Source: Brevibacillus daliensis (GTDB lineage: Bacteria; Bacillota; Bacilli; Brevibacillales; Brevibacillaceae). Taken from it: a stretch of 64,000 nt of DNA. Below are positions 52,384 through 61,148 of the stretch, in pieces (the stretch's first letter is position 1; the number at the start of each line of letters is the position of its first letter). The position numbers and the translations under genes are program-made. The notes below the pieces were generated by a model. The model was given only the letters and a program-made list of their open reading frames with translations, was not told the origin of the DNA and did no database searches. Location: the NCBI RefSeq assembly GCF_021245735.1, contig NZ_JAJISB010000012.1, positions 124,001 through 188,000 on the forward strand. The letters are read 5' to 3'.

Positions 52384-52569
52384 GTGATCAACGCATTGGA
52401 ATTTCCTTTTGAGTGGGTTTGGGATTTGGAAGACGAAAATGATTTCGACAGCAAGCTGCTATCTGATGCACTTCAAAGCTTTTGTACAGGGATGCTAAAT
52501 CCGCGGGAGGTTTGTCTAGAGCCTTATAATTGTACTTGCTCGAACAATTTGAAGCATGGTCAGTTTTGA
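52384..52569 (+). CDS. doubtful small ORF, possible gene fragment
   Basis: A 61-codon GTG-started frame containing EFPFEWVWDLEDENDFDSKL. The same frame stays open upstream to the GNAT stop region (AGA GAT GCT CCC...), as expected if it is the tail of a truncated gene. No family recognised. Confidence 0.25.
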   Translation: MINALEFPFEWVWDLEDENDFDSKLLSDALQSFCTGMLNPREVCLEPYNCTCSNNLKHGQF

Positions 52570-52654
52570 ACAGCAAGGTCTATCTAGTTTATGACCGTAG
52601 TTATGACTTAGTCTTTTTTGAGTTATGAAAAATTGAATGAAGGTTGGAGTAAAA

Positions 52655-53152
52655 ATGAACGATACTGAAAATGTAATCCAAAAAAATGCTAAATACCATG
52701 AATTAGATGCCAAGGCGAATATTATTTATAAATTTGTTATGACTTACACTGATTATATAAAAACAGCTCGTGATTATGGCACTGGTGAAACAATCAATAT
52801 GATGGAAGTACACACTCTGACTGTTATTGAGGAGAATCCAGGAATCACTGTTACTGAGGTGGCATTGGAGTGGAATCGTACAAAAGGTGCAGTATCACAG
52901 ATTATTACCAAACTAGAAAAACGTGGTTTGATTATACGAAAAAAAGAACATGACAACGCAAAAAATGTACATCTGTATGTCACTGATAGAGGAGAAGTCT
53001 TAAGTAAAGCACATAAAGATTATGATATTAAAGAACTCACTTGGGCTGATAGAACATTGCATAAAAGTTTTACGAGTGAAGAAATTGACGTATTTTATAA
53101 AGTTATGCAACAGTATACTGAATTGTTAGATATGCCTCGTCAAGAGCAATAA
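52655..53152 (+). CDS. MarR family transcriptional regulator
   Basis: A 165-residue winged-helix dimer. DNA-binding block: NPGITVTEVALEWNRTKGAV then SQIITKLEKRGLI, followed by the wing. GGAGTAAAA precedes the ATG at 52655. It sits 130 bp upstream of an aminotransferase gene whose promoter contains two copies of a matching dyad, so it probably represses that gene. Ligand unknown. Confidence 0.9.
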   Translation: MNDTENVIQKNAKYHELDAKANIIYKFVMTYTDYIKTARDYGTGETINMMEVHTLTVIEENPGITVTEVALEWNRTKGAVSQIITKLEKRGLIIRKKEHDNAKNVHLYVTDRGEVLSKAHKDYDIKELTWADRTLHKSFTSEEIDVFYKVMQQYTELLDMPRQEQ

Positions 53153-53193
53153 ATGAGTATTTTTGATTTCATAACACATAAATAAAAGCTCTC

Positions 53194-53244
53194 TTTACAA
53201 AGTATTGTTTAGGTTCTATACTACTTATTGTTTAGAATCTAAAC
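53194..53244 (+). promoter_or_regulatory. promoter with two MarR-type operators before the MalY-like gene
   Basis: TTTACA (53194-53199), a 17-bp spacer and TATACT (53217-53222) form the promoter. GTTTAGAATCTAAAC (53230-53244) is a perfect dyad around one central base. GTTTAGGTTCTATAC (53207-53221), 23 bp upstream, is a degenerate copy covering the -10 box. Binding here would block transcription. Confidence 0.7.
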
Positions 53245-53282
53245 ATTTTTGTATTATGGTTCAAACCTTGGGAGGAAATCTT

Positions 53283-54467
53283 ATGACAAAATACAATTTT
53301 GATGAAGTTATTGATAGACGAGGAACAGACTCTATAAAATGGACTAAAAAACATCTTCAAGATAACTTTGGTGAGAAAGAAAGCATTCCAATGTGGATTG
53401 CAGACATGGATTTTAAAGTAGCTCAGCCCATTATTGAGGCATTAACAGAGAGAGCACAACATGGTATTTTTGGATATGGTCATAAAAGTGATGAGTTTTT
53501 GGAAGTTGTAGTAAACTGGCATAAAAAAAGAAATGGATGGGACATTGAAAAGGAATGGATACTTTTCACTCCAGGGATAATTCCTGCGCTTAACTTTATT
53601 GTAGAAACTTTTTGTAATCCAGGTGATAAAGTAATAATTCAAAGTCCTGTCTATTATCCATTTGCCAATATTATCACCAATAATGGTTGTCATATAGCTA
53701 ATAACCCATTGATACTTAATAATGATAAATATGAAATGAACTTTTCAGAACTAGAAAAGATTGCTAAAGATAGTAGAACTAAGCTCATGTTTTTATGTAG
53801 TCCCCATAATCCGGTTGGACGTGTATGGACAGCTGAAGAACTGCAACGGTTGGGTGAGATTTGTTTAGAGAATGATGTGCTTGTAATTTCAGATGAAATC
53901 CACTCGGATTTAATATATCGTCCAAATCGCCATATTCCTTTCGGTAAAATTTCAGAGGAGTTCATGATGAATTCCATTGTTTGCTCATCCCCTTCCAAAT
54001 CGTTCAATCTAGCAGGATTACATGTGTCGGACATTATTGTGACCAATGAAAAGTTAAGAAATGAGTTAAATCACAAATTAACAACGATTGATATCGATCC
54101 AGGATCTTTTGCATCAGTGGCACAAATAGCTGCTTACAATCATGGAGAAGAGTGGTTAGAGCAGCTTCTTAGTTACCTACGCGATAATCTTGATTTCATT
54201 GAAGAATTCATAAAAGAGAGGATTCCAAGAGTAAAGTTGATTAGGCCAGAGGGAACTTATTTGGCATGGCTTAATTTTAGCGATTATGACTTCACAGAAT
54301 TAGAGCTTCAGCAAATAATGCAGAAAAAGGCTAAAATCGCACTCGACGATGGCTATATCTTTGGCGCTGGGGGAGAACATTTCCAGAGAATCAATTTTGC
54401 ATGTCCTAGAAGCATATTGCAAAAAGCTTTAGAGAGCATTGAAAAAAGCCTGGAAGGTATTAACTAA
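53283..54467 (+). CDS. MalY/PatB family PLP-dependent aminotransferase (likely cystathionine beta-lyase)
   Basis: A 394-residue fold-type I PLP enzyme. MalY/PatB hallmarks are IPMWIADMDFKVAQPIIEAL near the N-terminus, SPVYYPF, LCSPHNPVGRVW, ISDEIHSDLIY, and the Schiff-base Lys239 in SSPSKSFNLAGL. Members cleave cystathionine or related C-S bonds, sometimes with regulatory side roles. GGGAGG precedes the ATG at 53283. Regulation by the adjacent MarR protein is likely. Confidence 0.9.
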   Translation: MTKYNFDEVIDRRGTDSIKWTKKHLQDNFGEKESIPMWIADMDFKVAQPIIEALTERAQHGIFGYGHKSDEFLEVVVNWHKKRNGWDIEKEWILFTPGIIPALNFIVETFCNPGDKVIIQSPVYYPFANIITNNGCHIANNPLILNNDKYEMNFSELEKIAKDSRTKLMFLCSPHNPVGRVWTAEELQRLGEICLENDVLVISDEIHSDLIYRPNRHIPFGKISEEFMMNSIVCSSPSKSFNLAGLHVSDIIVTNEKLRNELNHKLTTIDIDPGSFASVAQIAAYNHGEEWLEQLLSYLRDNLDFIEEFIKERIPRVKLIRPEGTYLAWLNFSDYDFTELELQQIMQKKAKIALDDGYIFGAGGEHFQRINFACPRSILQKALESIEKSLEGIN

Positions 54468-54498
54468 AAAGCATTTAGTATCAAATGAAATTACTTAA

Positions 54499-54864
54499 AT
54501 TGTCAATATTGGTGGACAACTGGCCGTCCATCTACAACAGCCTGGCCATTATTGCTGTTACTTTGACTATGAGCAGGGCGATGCCGGACACTATGAAGTG
54601 ATGGTCGGTGTACACGTCCGAGAAGCATTGCAGGATCACTATCTCGAGTCCGTTACGACGTTCACAGTTCCCGCTGCGAAATACGCCATATTCGTCACAG
54701 AGAGGGGACCGATTATAGAGATGGTGCAGCGGGCTTGGGCTGATATTTGGCATTGGTCGCATCAGCCCGGCAATGATCGGGCGTTCACAGGCGATTTTGA
54801 ATATTATGGCCCGAATATAGATCCGAACGACGGGCAAGCGGAAATTTACATCGCTATACGTTAA
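54499..54864 (+). pseudogene. GyrI-like effector-binding domain fragment (AraC-type regulator remnant)
   Basis: An open stretch without a plausible start reads YFDYEQGDAGHYEVMVGVHV, then VPAAKYAIFVTERGP and AWADIWHWSH...FTGDFEYYGPNIDP...AEIYIAIR, the GyrI-like/effector-binding domain usually fused to an AraC helix-turn-helix. A stop codon lies just before it (54496-54498) and the DNA-binding half is absent. The DNA is G+C-richer than the flanking MalY gene. It is probably nonfunctional. Confidence 0.7.
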
Positions 54865-55119
54865 TAGCCTGTTGCACCGTCCCCGAAAAAAGAACATCAT
54901 GCAATCCATTTTCCAAATTGCAACGGAAAAGCCTCCAAACCGTCGCGGATTGGTGGGTTTATTGTTAGTGTGGGACAAATCGATTTGATCTGACAGCGAA
55001 AGAGATCCGTGCAAATCATTCGCTCCTAGAAATCATTCGGATGACGAAACGATTACTATGAAACTTTTGGAGGGATTGACTTGATCAGTTGTAACGTTAT
55101 ATAAAAAATAAGGAAAGGA
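54865..55119. other. decayed intergenic DNA
   Basis: No supportable ORF. Base composition shifts from G+C-rich (to about 55000) back to AT-rich, marking a junction of sequence origins. Confidence 0.4.
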
Positions 55120-55548
55120 ATGATGGGTATCCATACGATTGAAGACACTCAGGTAGCGGCTGTATTCAACAATTATCCGAAACACATTCAGAAGAAGTTA
55201 TTGTTTCTTCGCCAACTTACTCTGGATACCGCATCAGAGATAGAAGCCATTCATCCCCTGGAAGAGACACTGAAATGGGGTGAGCCTAGTTACCTCACAA
55301 AAAATGGAAGCACAATTAGAATAGGCTGGAAAAAGTCAAGCCCACATCAGTATGCAATGTATTTTAACTGCAACACAAAGCTAGTTGACACTTTCAAAGA
55401 ACTTTTTGGAGATACATTCCACTATGAAGGCAATCGGGCGATTGTATTCGATGAGAACGACGAAATACCAGTAGATGAATTAAAGCAATGCATTTCATCA
55501 TCTCTCACTTACCACATCCGAAAACATCTTCCAATGCTTGGCATGTAG
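55120..55548 (+). CDS. DUF1801 domain protein
   Basis: A 142-residue YdhG-like protein. It contains ETLKWGEPSYLTKNGSTIRI and the closing helix ISSSLTYHIRKHL typical of DUF1801. Function unknown. AAGGAAAGG precedes two adjacent ATGs (55120 and 55123); either may start. Confidence 0.85.
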   Translation: MMGIHTIEDTQVAAVFNNYPKHIQKKLLFLRQLTLDTASEIEAIHPLEETLKWGEPSYLTKNGSTIRIGWKKSSPHQYAMYFNCNTKLVDTFKELFGDTFHYEGNRAIVFDENDEIPVDELKQCISSSLTYHIRKHLPMLGM

Positions 55549-55620
55549 GTCCATCCTGATTGTTTTGCTAACTTACTAGCCAGTAGGTGACACTTAACCT
55601 TTAACGATCCAGTAAAAAAC

Positions 55621-55652
55621 AAAGACCAAGAATCCGAGGATTCTTGGTCTTT
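55621..55652. terminator. perfect 15-bp hairpin
   Basis: AAAGACCAAGAATCC and GGATTCTTGGTCTTT form a perfect stem with a 2-base loop, flanked by A/T. Probably a bidirectional terminator. Confidence 0.7.
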
Positions 55653-55789
55653 GTGAATTTGGCATATGGAGACGAAGCGTGGCTGAGTAAATCCACAATT
55701 CGCTGCCGCGTGATGTTGAGGTTGTTTGGAGAGAGGTGGCATAGTCAATCTTTGGCCAGTACAGTCATTTCCTTCGGATCAATCACCAG

Positions 55790-55886
55790 TCCGGCTGAAC
55801 GGATGAAATGGGCTTCGTTCCCTTTCATCAAGTCGCTGGATGAATTTCGATTGGAAGAACAGTAGTCCCTCAGCAAGCGCCGGCTT
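55790..55886 (+). pseudogene. fragment resembling IS21-type IstB ATPase
   Basis: The translated stretch SPAERMKWASFPFIKSLDEF-RLEEQ, an in-frame TAG, then SLSKRRL matches the region before the Walker A motif of IstB helper proteins of IS21 elements as I recall it. The ATPase core and istA are missing. Evidence of a lost insertion sequence. Confidence 0.45.
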
Positions 55887-56086
55887 TGTGCATACACCAT
55901 CAATCTTCCTCTTCTCTTTCTATTAACCCTGGCACCTGACGAAAATTCGATTAAAAAATTCTTCTACAAGAGTATCCCTCCTATTCTTTGAGACCCGACT
56001 TGCTCTGGCCTATAGGACTACGGAGGGATATTTTTTGGAGATTTTTTCATATCGTTGTTGAATTTTTACTTTTTTTAGATGACGTA

Positions 56087-56719
56087 TTATGAATTTGATT
56101 CAATTAATGATTGGATATAAATTTCAATTATTTTAACATTTTCTTTCCATAATGAAACAAGCCATTCTGTGTCTGCCTTAGAGATTAAAAATGTTGCGAA
56201 TCCATTTATATAAGTTACTATTAAATCATTTACTAACTCCAAGTCATTCTCCTCTAGCGTATCACCATAAAAATCACCTACTAAGATCTCAAAGAAATCA
56301 AACGGTGTTTTTTCGCTGTCTTTACCATAGATAAGCTCTTCAAACTCCGTATCATATGAAGATTTCACTACAAATTGCATTTGAACATTAATTAAATTCA
56401 AGTAGTCTTTATTTTTTTCTTCAATGAAGAAGAGAAAATACTTGAGCATAATATCCGCAAAAGAATCCGTTTCCTTAGCTTCTTCATAAATTTGTTCCAG
56501 TACTTCACTCATTAACACATCAGTAAGAATAAAAGCTTCTTGTTGAATTGTCTCCATAGAACCAAAGTGATGAAACACGCTTGCTTTACTAACATTTGCC
56601 TTCTTTGCTATGCTGTTAGCGCTTAATGCTTCTAAACCATTTTCTGCTATTAAAGCGATTGTAGCGCGTAATAAAGCTTCTTTTGTTTTGTTCCCCTTTT
56701 GCTCTCTACCATCTAACAT
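56087..56719 (-). CDS. TetR family transcriptional regulator
   Basis: A 210-residue repressor. Helix-turn-helix region: LRATIALIAENGLEALSANS then IAKKANVSKASVFHHFGSM. The C-terminal ligand domain is of unknown specificity. AGGAGGAACGGTA precedes the ATG at 56719; upstream in-frame codons lie in the promoter. The promoter overlaps a palindromic site, suggesting autorepression. The divergent neighbour that it would control appears degraded. Confidence 0.9.
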   Translation of the reverse strand: MLDGREQKGNKTKEALLRATIALIAENGLEALSANSIAKKANVSKASVFHHFGSMETIQQEAFILTDVLMSEVLEQIYEEAKETDSFADIMLKYFLFFIEEKNKDYLNLINVQMQFVVKSSYDTEFEELIYGKDSEKTPFDFFEILVGDFYGDTLEENDLELVNDLIVTYINGFATFLISKADTEWLVSLWKENVKIIEIYIQSLIESNS

Positions 56720-56757
56720 TACCGTTCCTCCTAGAATGGTTGTCCCATTTTCTTCAG

Positions 56758-56800
56758 TTATTATAGCATAAAACAAAAACATTGACCGATCGGTTAGTTT
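56758..56800 (-). promoter_or_regulatory. tetR promoter with TetR-type operator
   Basis: ACCGATCGGT (56785-56794) is a perfect palindrome of the TetR type within TGACCGATCGGTTAG. On the minus strand an extended -10 (TGCTATAAT) lies 17 bp from CGGTCA, the arm of the palindrome, so repressor would cover the -35. Confidence 0.7.
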
Positions 56801-56839
56801 TGTTTTTGTTTACCCAACTGTTTTTAAGTTTTATGAAAT

Positions 56840-57041
56840 TTAGCGTTTGATAACAGGAAAAGGAGAGGGCCAAAAGAAAAAGGGAAAGTTACTTATTTTT
56901 GCAAGCGTACTTGCATTGTTGACGTTGTTTATAAGCTTTATACAATTTTTAAGCCTTCTGAAGAGAAGGTAGAGAAAACAGAAAAGGATTTTTCATCACG
57001 TAACGTAAAGGTGATGATAAACATATACGGAGGATATTTAC
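56840..57041 (+). pseudogene. possible remnant of a membrane protein N-terminus
   Basis: Downstream of AAGGAGAGGG, one frame reads KLLIFASVLALLTLFI; a shift of one base continues LYTIFKPSEEKVEKTEKDFS. Together they resemble the anchor of an HlyD-like or other efflux subunit next to its TetR regulator, but interrupted and lacking the rest. The final bases form the leader of the serine hydrolase gene. Confidence 0.35.
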
Positions 57042-59093
57042 ATGAAAAAAATACAGTCTAGGGTGCTATCTGCTACACTTGCGCTGTCTCTAATTGTGCC
57101 AACCGGAGCAATGGCTGCAAATATCGCGCCTGCGGCTACTAATAGCCAAGGTTTAGGGAAAACCGCTGCCGAGAAGGCCGAGTTGCTTCTCGAATCCACG
57201 GAAACGTTTAGCGTTCAGTATGCGCTGATTGACAATGGAAGAATTACTTTGTCTGGGCAGACTGGCAAGAACGATAAGCCACTGACCAACGATACATTGT
57301 ACGGGATCGGTTCGGTCAGCAAAGTATTTGGAGCTGCGGCCGTCATGAAATTGGTAGACCAGGGTAAAATCGATCTCGATACTCCCGTCGTCCAGTATAT
57401 AACTGATTTCAAGATGAAGGACGAACGATATAAGCGCATTACTCCACGCATGCTGTTGAACCATTCCTCCGGTCTGAGAGGTACTGGATCTACGAACGAT
57501 TCTTTATTCGAGGATAATGATCCTTACGCCCATGATACAATGCTGCAGGCACTGTCCGACCAGACCTTGAAATCGGACCCTGGAGCATTCTCGGTGTATT
57601 GCAATAGCGGCTTTACACTTGCCGAGATTCTCGTTGAAAGAGTCAGTGGCATGAGCTTTACCACATTTATTCATCACTATTTCACAGAACCATTGCAGAT
57701 GAATCATACAAAAACACCACAGGATGATATGAAGGGCAGCAAACTTGCCGCGTTGTATGTCCCGGATTACGAAAAGCAGCTTCCGAAAAGTTTTGTTACT
57801 GTGATTGCCGAAGGGGGGATTTATTCCACGGCAGAAGATATGGTGCGATTCTCGCAACCGTTTATGGGACAGGCAAACAATATCCTAACTGACAAGTCGG
57901 TACGTGCGATGGAACAGGAGGAATACAAGAAAGGCATCTGGCCGGAAGATGTAGATGATAGTAACAATTACGGCTTGGGCTGGGACAGTGTGAAGCTATA
58001 CCCGTTTAATGATTACGGAATAAAGGGCTTAGCCAAAGGAGGGGACTTGTCTGCGTATTCTGCTTCTCTCGTCGTGCTTCCTGAGAAAAAGATGGCAGCT
58101 ACTGTGTTAACCTCTGGCGGTAGTAGTGGCACGAATCAAATGCTGGCAAGCGAATTGCTGCTGCTAGCGCTCAAGGAAAAAGGCGAAATCAAGAGCATCA
58201 AGCCGGACAAATCATTCGGCAAGCCCGTCAAGGCCAAGATACCCCAAAATGTAATAAAGCAAGCAGGCTATTACGCGAGCAATGATACGCAGTTCCGGGT
58301 AGAGATCACCAAAGACGGAGAACTGTCCATTCCAGACTATACGGAAACGAAGTATAAATATACTTCGGATGGAAGCTTTATAGACGAGAACGGAACCACC
58401 AAGATCAGCTTCGTCACTGAGAAGAATGGTCGCACGTATTTGTGGAAGAGAGTCTACGAGGGGTTACCGGGATTGGCGCAGCAAGCAATGTCAGAGTATG
58501 CCGCAGAGAAGCTGGAAGAAAACACGCTTCCGAAGGAGACCGCCGCAGCTTGGGCAAAACGTGAAGGGGCTAAGTACTATCTCGTAAACGAGAAGTTCAG
58601 CTCCGAAGTATACTTTTATGAGCAACCGGCCATGGAAATTAACCTCGCCGACGGTTTACTTGGCTATTGGCAGGACAAAAAGATTACAGGTCCGAACACG
58701 GCGACGAGTGAGATCCAAATCCCAGGATTGTCTGGCCGTGATACGACTGAAGCCCAGTTCTACACCGAAAAGGGCGTCGAATATTTAAAGCTAAACGCGT
58801 CCTTATTAGTGAGTGCGGCGAATGTAAAGCCGATCCATGCAGGAAATCAATCCAAAGTCACGGTGCCAGTGAACGGGCATGCCCAATGGTATACTATTCC
58901 GGCAGCGGTAGCAGGCAAAACGATGACAGTCAATCTGCCAAAGAAAGGAGCCTTCGCGGTATATGATGAGGAAGGAGAACGCCCACTCATTCATTCCATC
59001 GTCAATGGCAACAATAAAGTGACTCTGCCCAAGAGTGGAACGATCGTATTTGCCGGCGCGCCAGGTTCGGAATTTAAAATAGCATTAAAATAA
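57042..59093 (+). CDS. secreted serine hydrolase, class C beta-lactamase / penicillin-binding fold
   Basis: A 683-residue exported enzyme. The signal peptide (about 1-26, ALSLIVPTGAMA) is followed by a beta-lactamase-like domain (about 40-385) with nucleophile Ser91 in GIGSVSKVFG (SxxK), Tyr186 in VYCNSGF (YxN), and KGGDLSAYSA as the third motif. The last about 300 residues form an all-beta-looking extension. Members act as D-aminopeptidases, esterases or DD-peptidases; resistance should not be assumed. G+C-rich codon use differs from core genes. GGAGGATATTTAC precedes the ATG. Confidence 0.87.
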   Translation: MKKIQSRVLSATLALSLIVPTGAMAANIAPAATNSQGLGKTAAEKAELLLESTETFSVQYALIDNGRITLSGQTGKNDKPLTNDTLYGIGSVSKVFGAAAVMKLVDQGKIDLDTPVVQYITDFKMKDERYKRITPRMLLNHSSGLRGTGSTNDSLFEDNDPYAHDTMLQALSDQTLKSDPGAFSVYCNSGFTLAEILVERVSGMSFTTFIHHYFTEPLQMNHTKTPQDDMKGSKLAALYVPDYEKQLPKSFVTVIAEGGIYSTAEDMVRFSQPFMGQANNILTDKSVRAMEQEEYKKGIWPEDVDDSNNYGLGWDSVKLYPFNDYGIKGLAKGGDLSAYSASLVVLPEKKMAATVLTSGGSSGTNQMLASELLLLALKEKGEIKSIKPDKSFGKPVKAKIPQNVIKQAGYYASNDTQFRVEITKDGELSIPDYTETKYKYTSDGSFIDENGTTKISFVTEKNGRTYLWKRVYEGLPGLAQQAMSEYAAEKLEENTLPKETAAAWAKREGAKYYLVNEKFSSEVYFYEQPAMEINLADGLLGYWQDKKITGPNTATSEIQIPGLSGRDTTEAQFYTEKGVEYLKLNASLLVSAANVKPIHAGNQSKVTVPVNGHAQWYTIPAAVAGKTMTVNLPKKGAFAVYDEEGERPLIHSIVNGNNKVTLPKSGTIVFAGAPGSEFKIALK

Positions 59094-59392
59094 GCTGTAC
59101 TGAAAAAACATTAAGCACAAGAAGATGTGTTTTACTGGTTTTTTGCAAGCTGCTGTTGTCAAACTGCTGAGATAAGAATATGTGGGGAAACTTTTTACCA
59201 AGTGAAATAATGTTCTCCAGTATGTCGGTTAACCAGATTTTAATTTGATTTTTTCTTGTACCTCATGGTTTCGCCACTATTTGAACTCTTTATGTTGTGG
59301 AAAATTCGATTATATTCAAACATTCTCTAGTTTATCTTTTAATTATTTTGCTACTATTGGAGCAATTACAAATGTCTAAGGAAGTGAATATT
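59094..59392. other. intergenic region
   Basis: AT-rich DNA without a gene; the composition contrasts with the G+C-rich genes on both sides. Confidence 0.4.
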
Positions 59393-60151
59393 ATGACAAA
59401 TCAACAAAGTCGAGTAAAAAATATGCCTTTATTTTCACAAACGATAACTGACTTTTGGCGGGCGCAATTTTTGAACGGAGACGTTCTCTATAGCGATGAA
59501 GTCTTTACTGTCGTCATCAACCCAGACCTGGACGAAGATAGTCGGGTCATGGTGCTGGAAACCACCGACGGCCGGGTTATGGCGGCCCTGACGCCTGCGG
59601 TGGCCGATAAGGTAGGGCTTTATAAACGACAAGACTTGTCTGAATCGACTTTTCGCCGGAAATTGAATGAAGCCGGAGTCACTCTGCATGGTGCAGATTA
59701 TGTTTTTTATTTTTCAGAAGCCGATAAGAACGTATTGCTGCAAGAAAACCTGGAAGGTGACTTGCGCCAGTTAACAGAGCAAGATGATACGGTCTTCTCC
59801 GAGTTCGAGTCCTCCGCCTCGGAACAAGACTTGGATGATGCGCAAGTGGAATTGGATCACTGGGCGGTGTTCGGCTCTTTTGAGCAAAACCGCCTGGTTA
59901 GCGCCGCCAGCATGTATCCCTGGGACGATGCGCAAATTGCGGATCTCGGGGTACTGACCCTGACGTCCTTTAGAGGAAAAGATCACGCTCGCAAAGTGGT
60001 TCGCACAATCAGCAAGTACGCCTATGATCAGGGATACGAACCCCAGTACCGATGCCAGCTCGATAACCATGCGTCTACGGCGCTGGCTAAAGCGGCGGGT
60101 TTGACGCTGTTTGGAAAGTGGGACGTGATTTCTCCCGACTCCCCTTGCTGA
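59393..60151 (+). CDS. GNAT-like N-acetyltransferase with N-terminal extension
   Basis: A 252-residue protein. The C-terminal part is GNAT-like: VSAASMYPWDDAQIADLGVL then TSFRGKDHARKVVRTISKYA and a final LGNxxS-like C-terminus (DNHASTALAKAAG). The N-terminal about 150 residues are not a domain I recognise. The ATG at 59393 follows AAGGAAGTG; an ATG at 59372 is an alternative. G+C-rich, probably acquired. Confidence 0.75.
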   Translation: MTNQQSRVKNMPLFSQTITDFWRAQFLNGDVLYSDEVFTVVINPDLDEDSRVMVLETTDGRVMAALTPAVADKVGLYKRQDLSESTFRRKLNEAGVTLHGADYVFYFSEADKNVLLQENLEGDLRQLTEQDDTVFSEFESSASEQDLDDAQVELDHWAVFGSFEQNRLVSAASMYPWDDAQIADLGVLTLTSFRGKDHARKVVRTISKYAYDQGYEPQYRCQLDNHASTALAKAAGLTLFGKWDVISPDSPC

Positions 60152-60163
60152 GAGTCCCATTTC

Positions 60164-60230
60164 ATGTCTCCTTTTGCAGGCGAAGGCATAAATTCGGCGT
60201 TGATGAAAGAAGCAGATATAAGAGGTTTGG
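60164..60230 (+). pseudogene. possible fragment of an FAD-dependent monooxygenase
   Basis: MSPFAGEGINSALMKEADIR resembles the P-F-x-G-E-G-x-N-x-A-L motif near the C-terminal FAD site of aromatic-ring/TetX-like monooxygenases. The rest of the gene is absent. The match is short, so confidence is low. Confidence 0.3.
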
Positions 60231-60316
60231 CTCTTTGGAATGTGCTACCCGATGAGTACATTGAAAGAATACTACTATCCATCGATGAAAAGGGTAGGAG
60301 AATCAACCCAAATCCC

Positions 60317-60357
60317 AAAGAGCGTGGGAGTGCTAGTGTCATTCCTACGCTCTTTTT
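60317..60357 (+). terminator. terminator before the PfpI-like gene
   Basis: AAAGAGCGT-GGGA pairs with TCCT-ACGCTCTTTTT. Confidence 0.75.
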
Positions 60358-60551
60358 ACATTCAAAAGTTAATTAAGTTCAGATAACATCACTTACCAAT
60401 AGATAGGAATGTTGATGAATGATGGTTGACCTTGCCACATTTCGATGACATCGGGAAGGATTTTCGCCTGTTTTTTCAAAAAGTTTTGATAAAAATTGTG
60501 AATTTTGCTGTAAAATAAACAAAGATTAAATTAATAAAAGGGGAATCTCAT

Positions 60552-61148
60552 ATGAATAAAAGACAGTGGAGAGTAGGGATTTTTTTATTTGATGATGTAG
60601 AGGTTTTAGATTTTGCAGGTCCATTTGAAGTTTTTTCTGTCACAGAATTAGAAAATGGTCATCAGCCATTTGTAGTAGAAACAGTATCAGAAAAAGGGAA
60701 CATAGTAATTGCATGTAATGGGTTAAAGGTACAGCCAGATTACAGTTTTGATACTATACCTAGATTTGATATTTTAATTATCCCTGGTGGTCTAGGTGCT
60801 GGGGAACGAGAAATACATAATGATAATGTAATAAAGTGGATTACAAATCAAATGAAAACGGTGCAACTAATGACATCTGTATGTACGGGTGCTTTACTAT
60901 TAGCAAAGGCTGGTTTACTTAATGGTAAAATGGCAACGACTCATTGGGCAAGTCTTGAAAGATTAGAAAAAGAATTTCCACAAGTCGAAGTACAACGGGA
61001 AGTTAAATTTGTAGATGAAGGCAATGTAATTACGTCAGGTGGAATTTCAGCAGGTATCAATATGTCATTTCATATTGTGAAACGATTATTAGGTGCTGAA
61101 GTTGCTCGGGAAACTGCTAAAATTATGGAATACGATATTGTTATTTAA
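60552..61148 (+). CDS. DJ-1/PfpI family protein
   Basis: A 198-residue class I glutamine amidotransferase-like fold protein. The nucleophile elbow is TSVCTGALLLAKAG with Cys111; the N-terminal FLFDDVEVLDFAGPFEVF and IIPGGLGAGE are typical of isonitrile hydratase-like and ThiJ-type members. Enzymatic activity unknown. AAAGGGGAAT precedes the ATG. Confidence 0.88.
   Translation: MNKRQWRVGIFLFDDVEVLDFAGPFEVFSVTELENGHQPFVVETVSEKGNIVIACNGLKVQPDYSFDTIPRFDILIIPGGLGAGEREIHNDNVIKWITNQMKTVQLMTSVCTGALLLAKAGLLNGKMATTHWASLERLEKEFPQVEVQREVKFVDEGNVITSGGISAGINMSFHIVKRLLGAEVARETAKIMEYDIVI

Noticed and set aside
57042-59093. Antibiotic-resistance class C beta-lactamase
   Set aside because: The fold and SxxK/YxN motifs are shared with esterases and D-aminopeptidases; length and C-terminal extension are atypical of AmpC, so resistance is not claimed.
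60164-60376. 70-codon frame as an intact small gene
   Set aside because: Only the first 20 or so residues look like a conserved motif, its end runs through a terminator, and there is no ribosome binding site.
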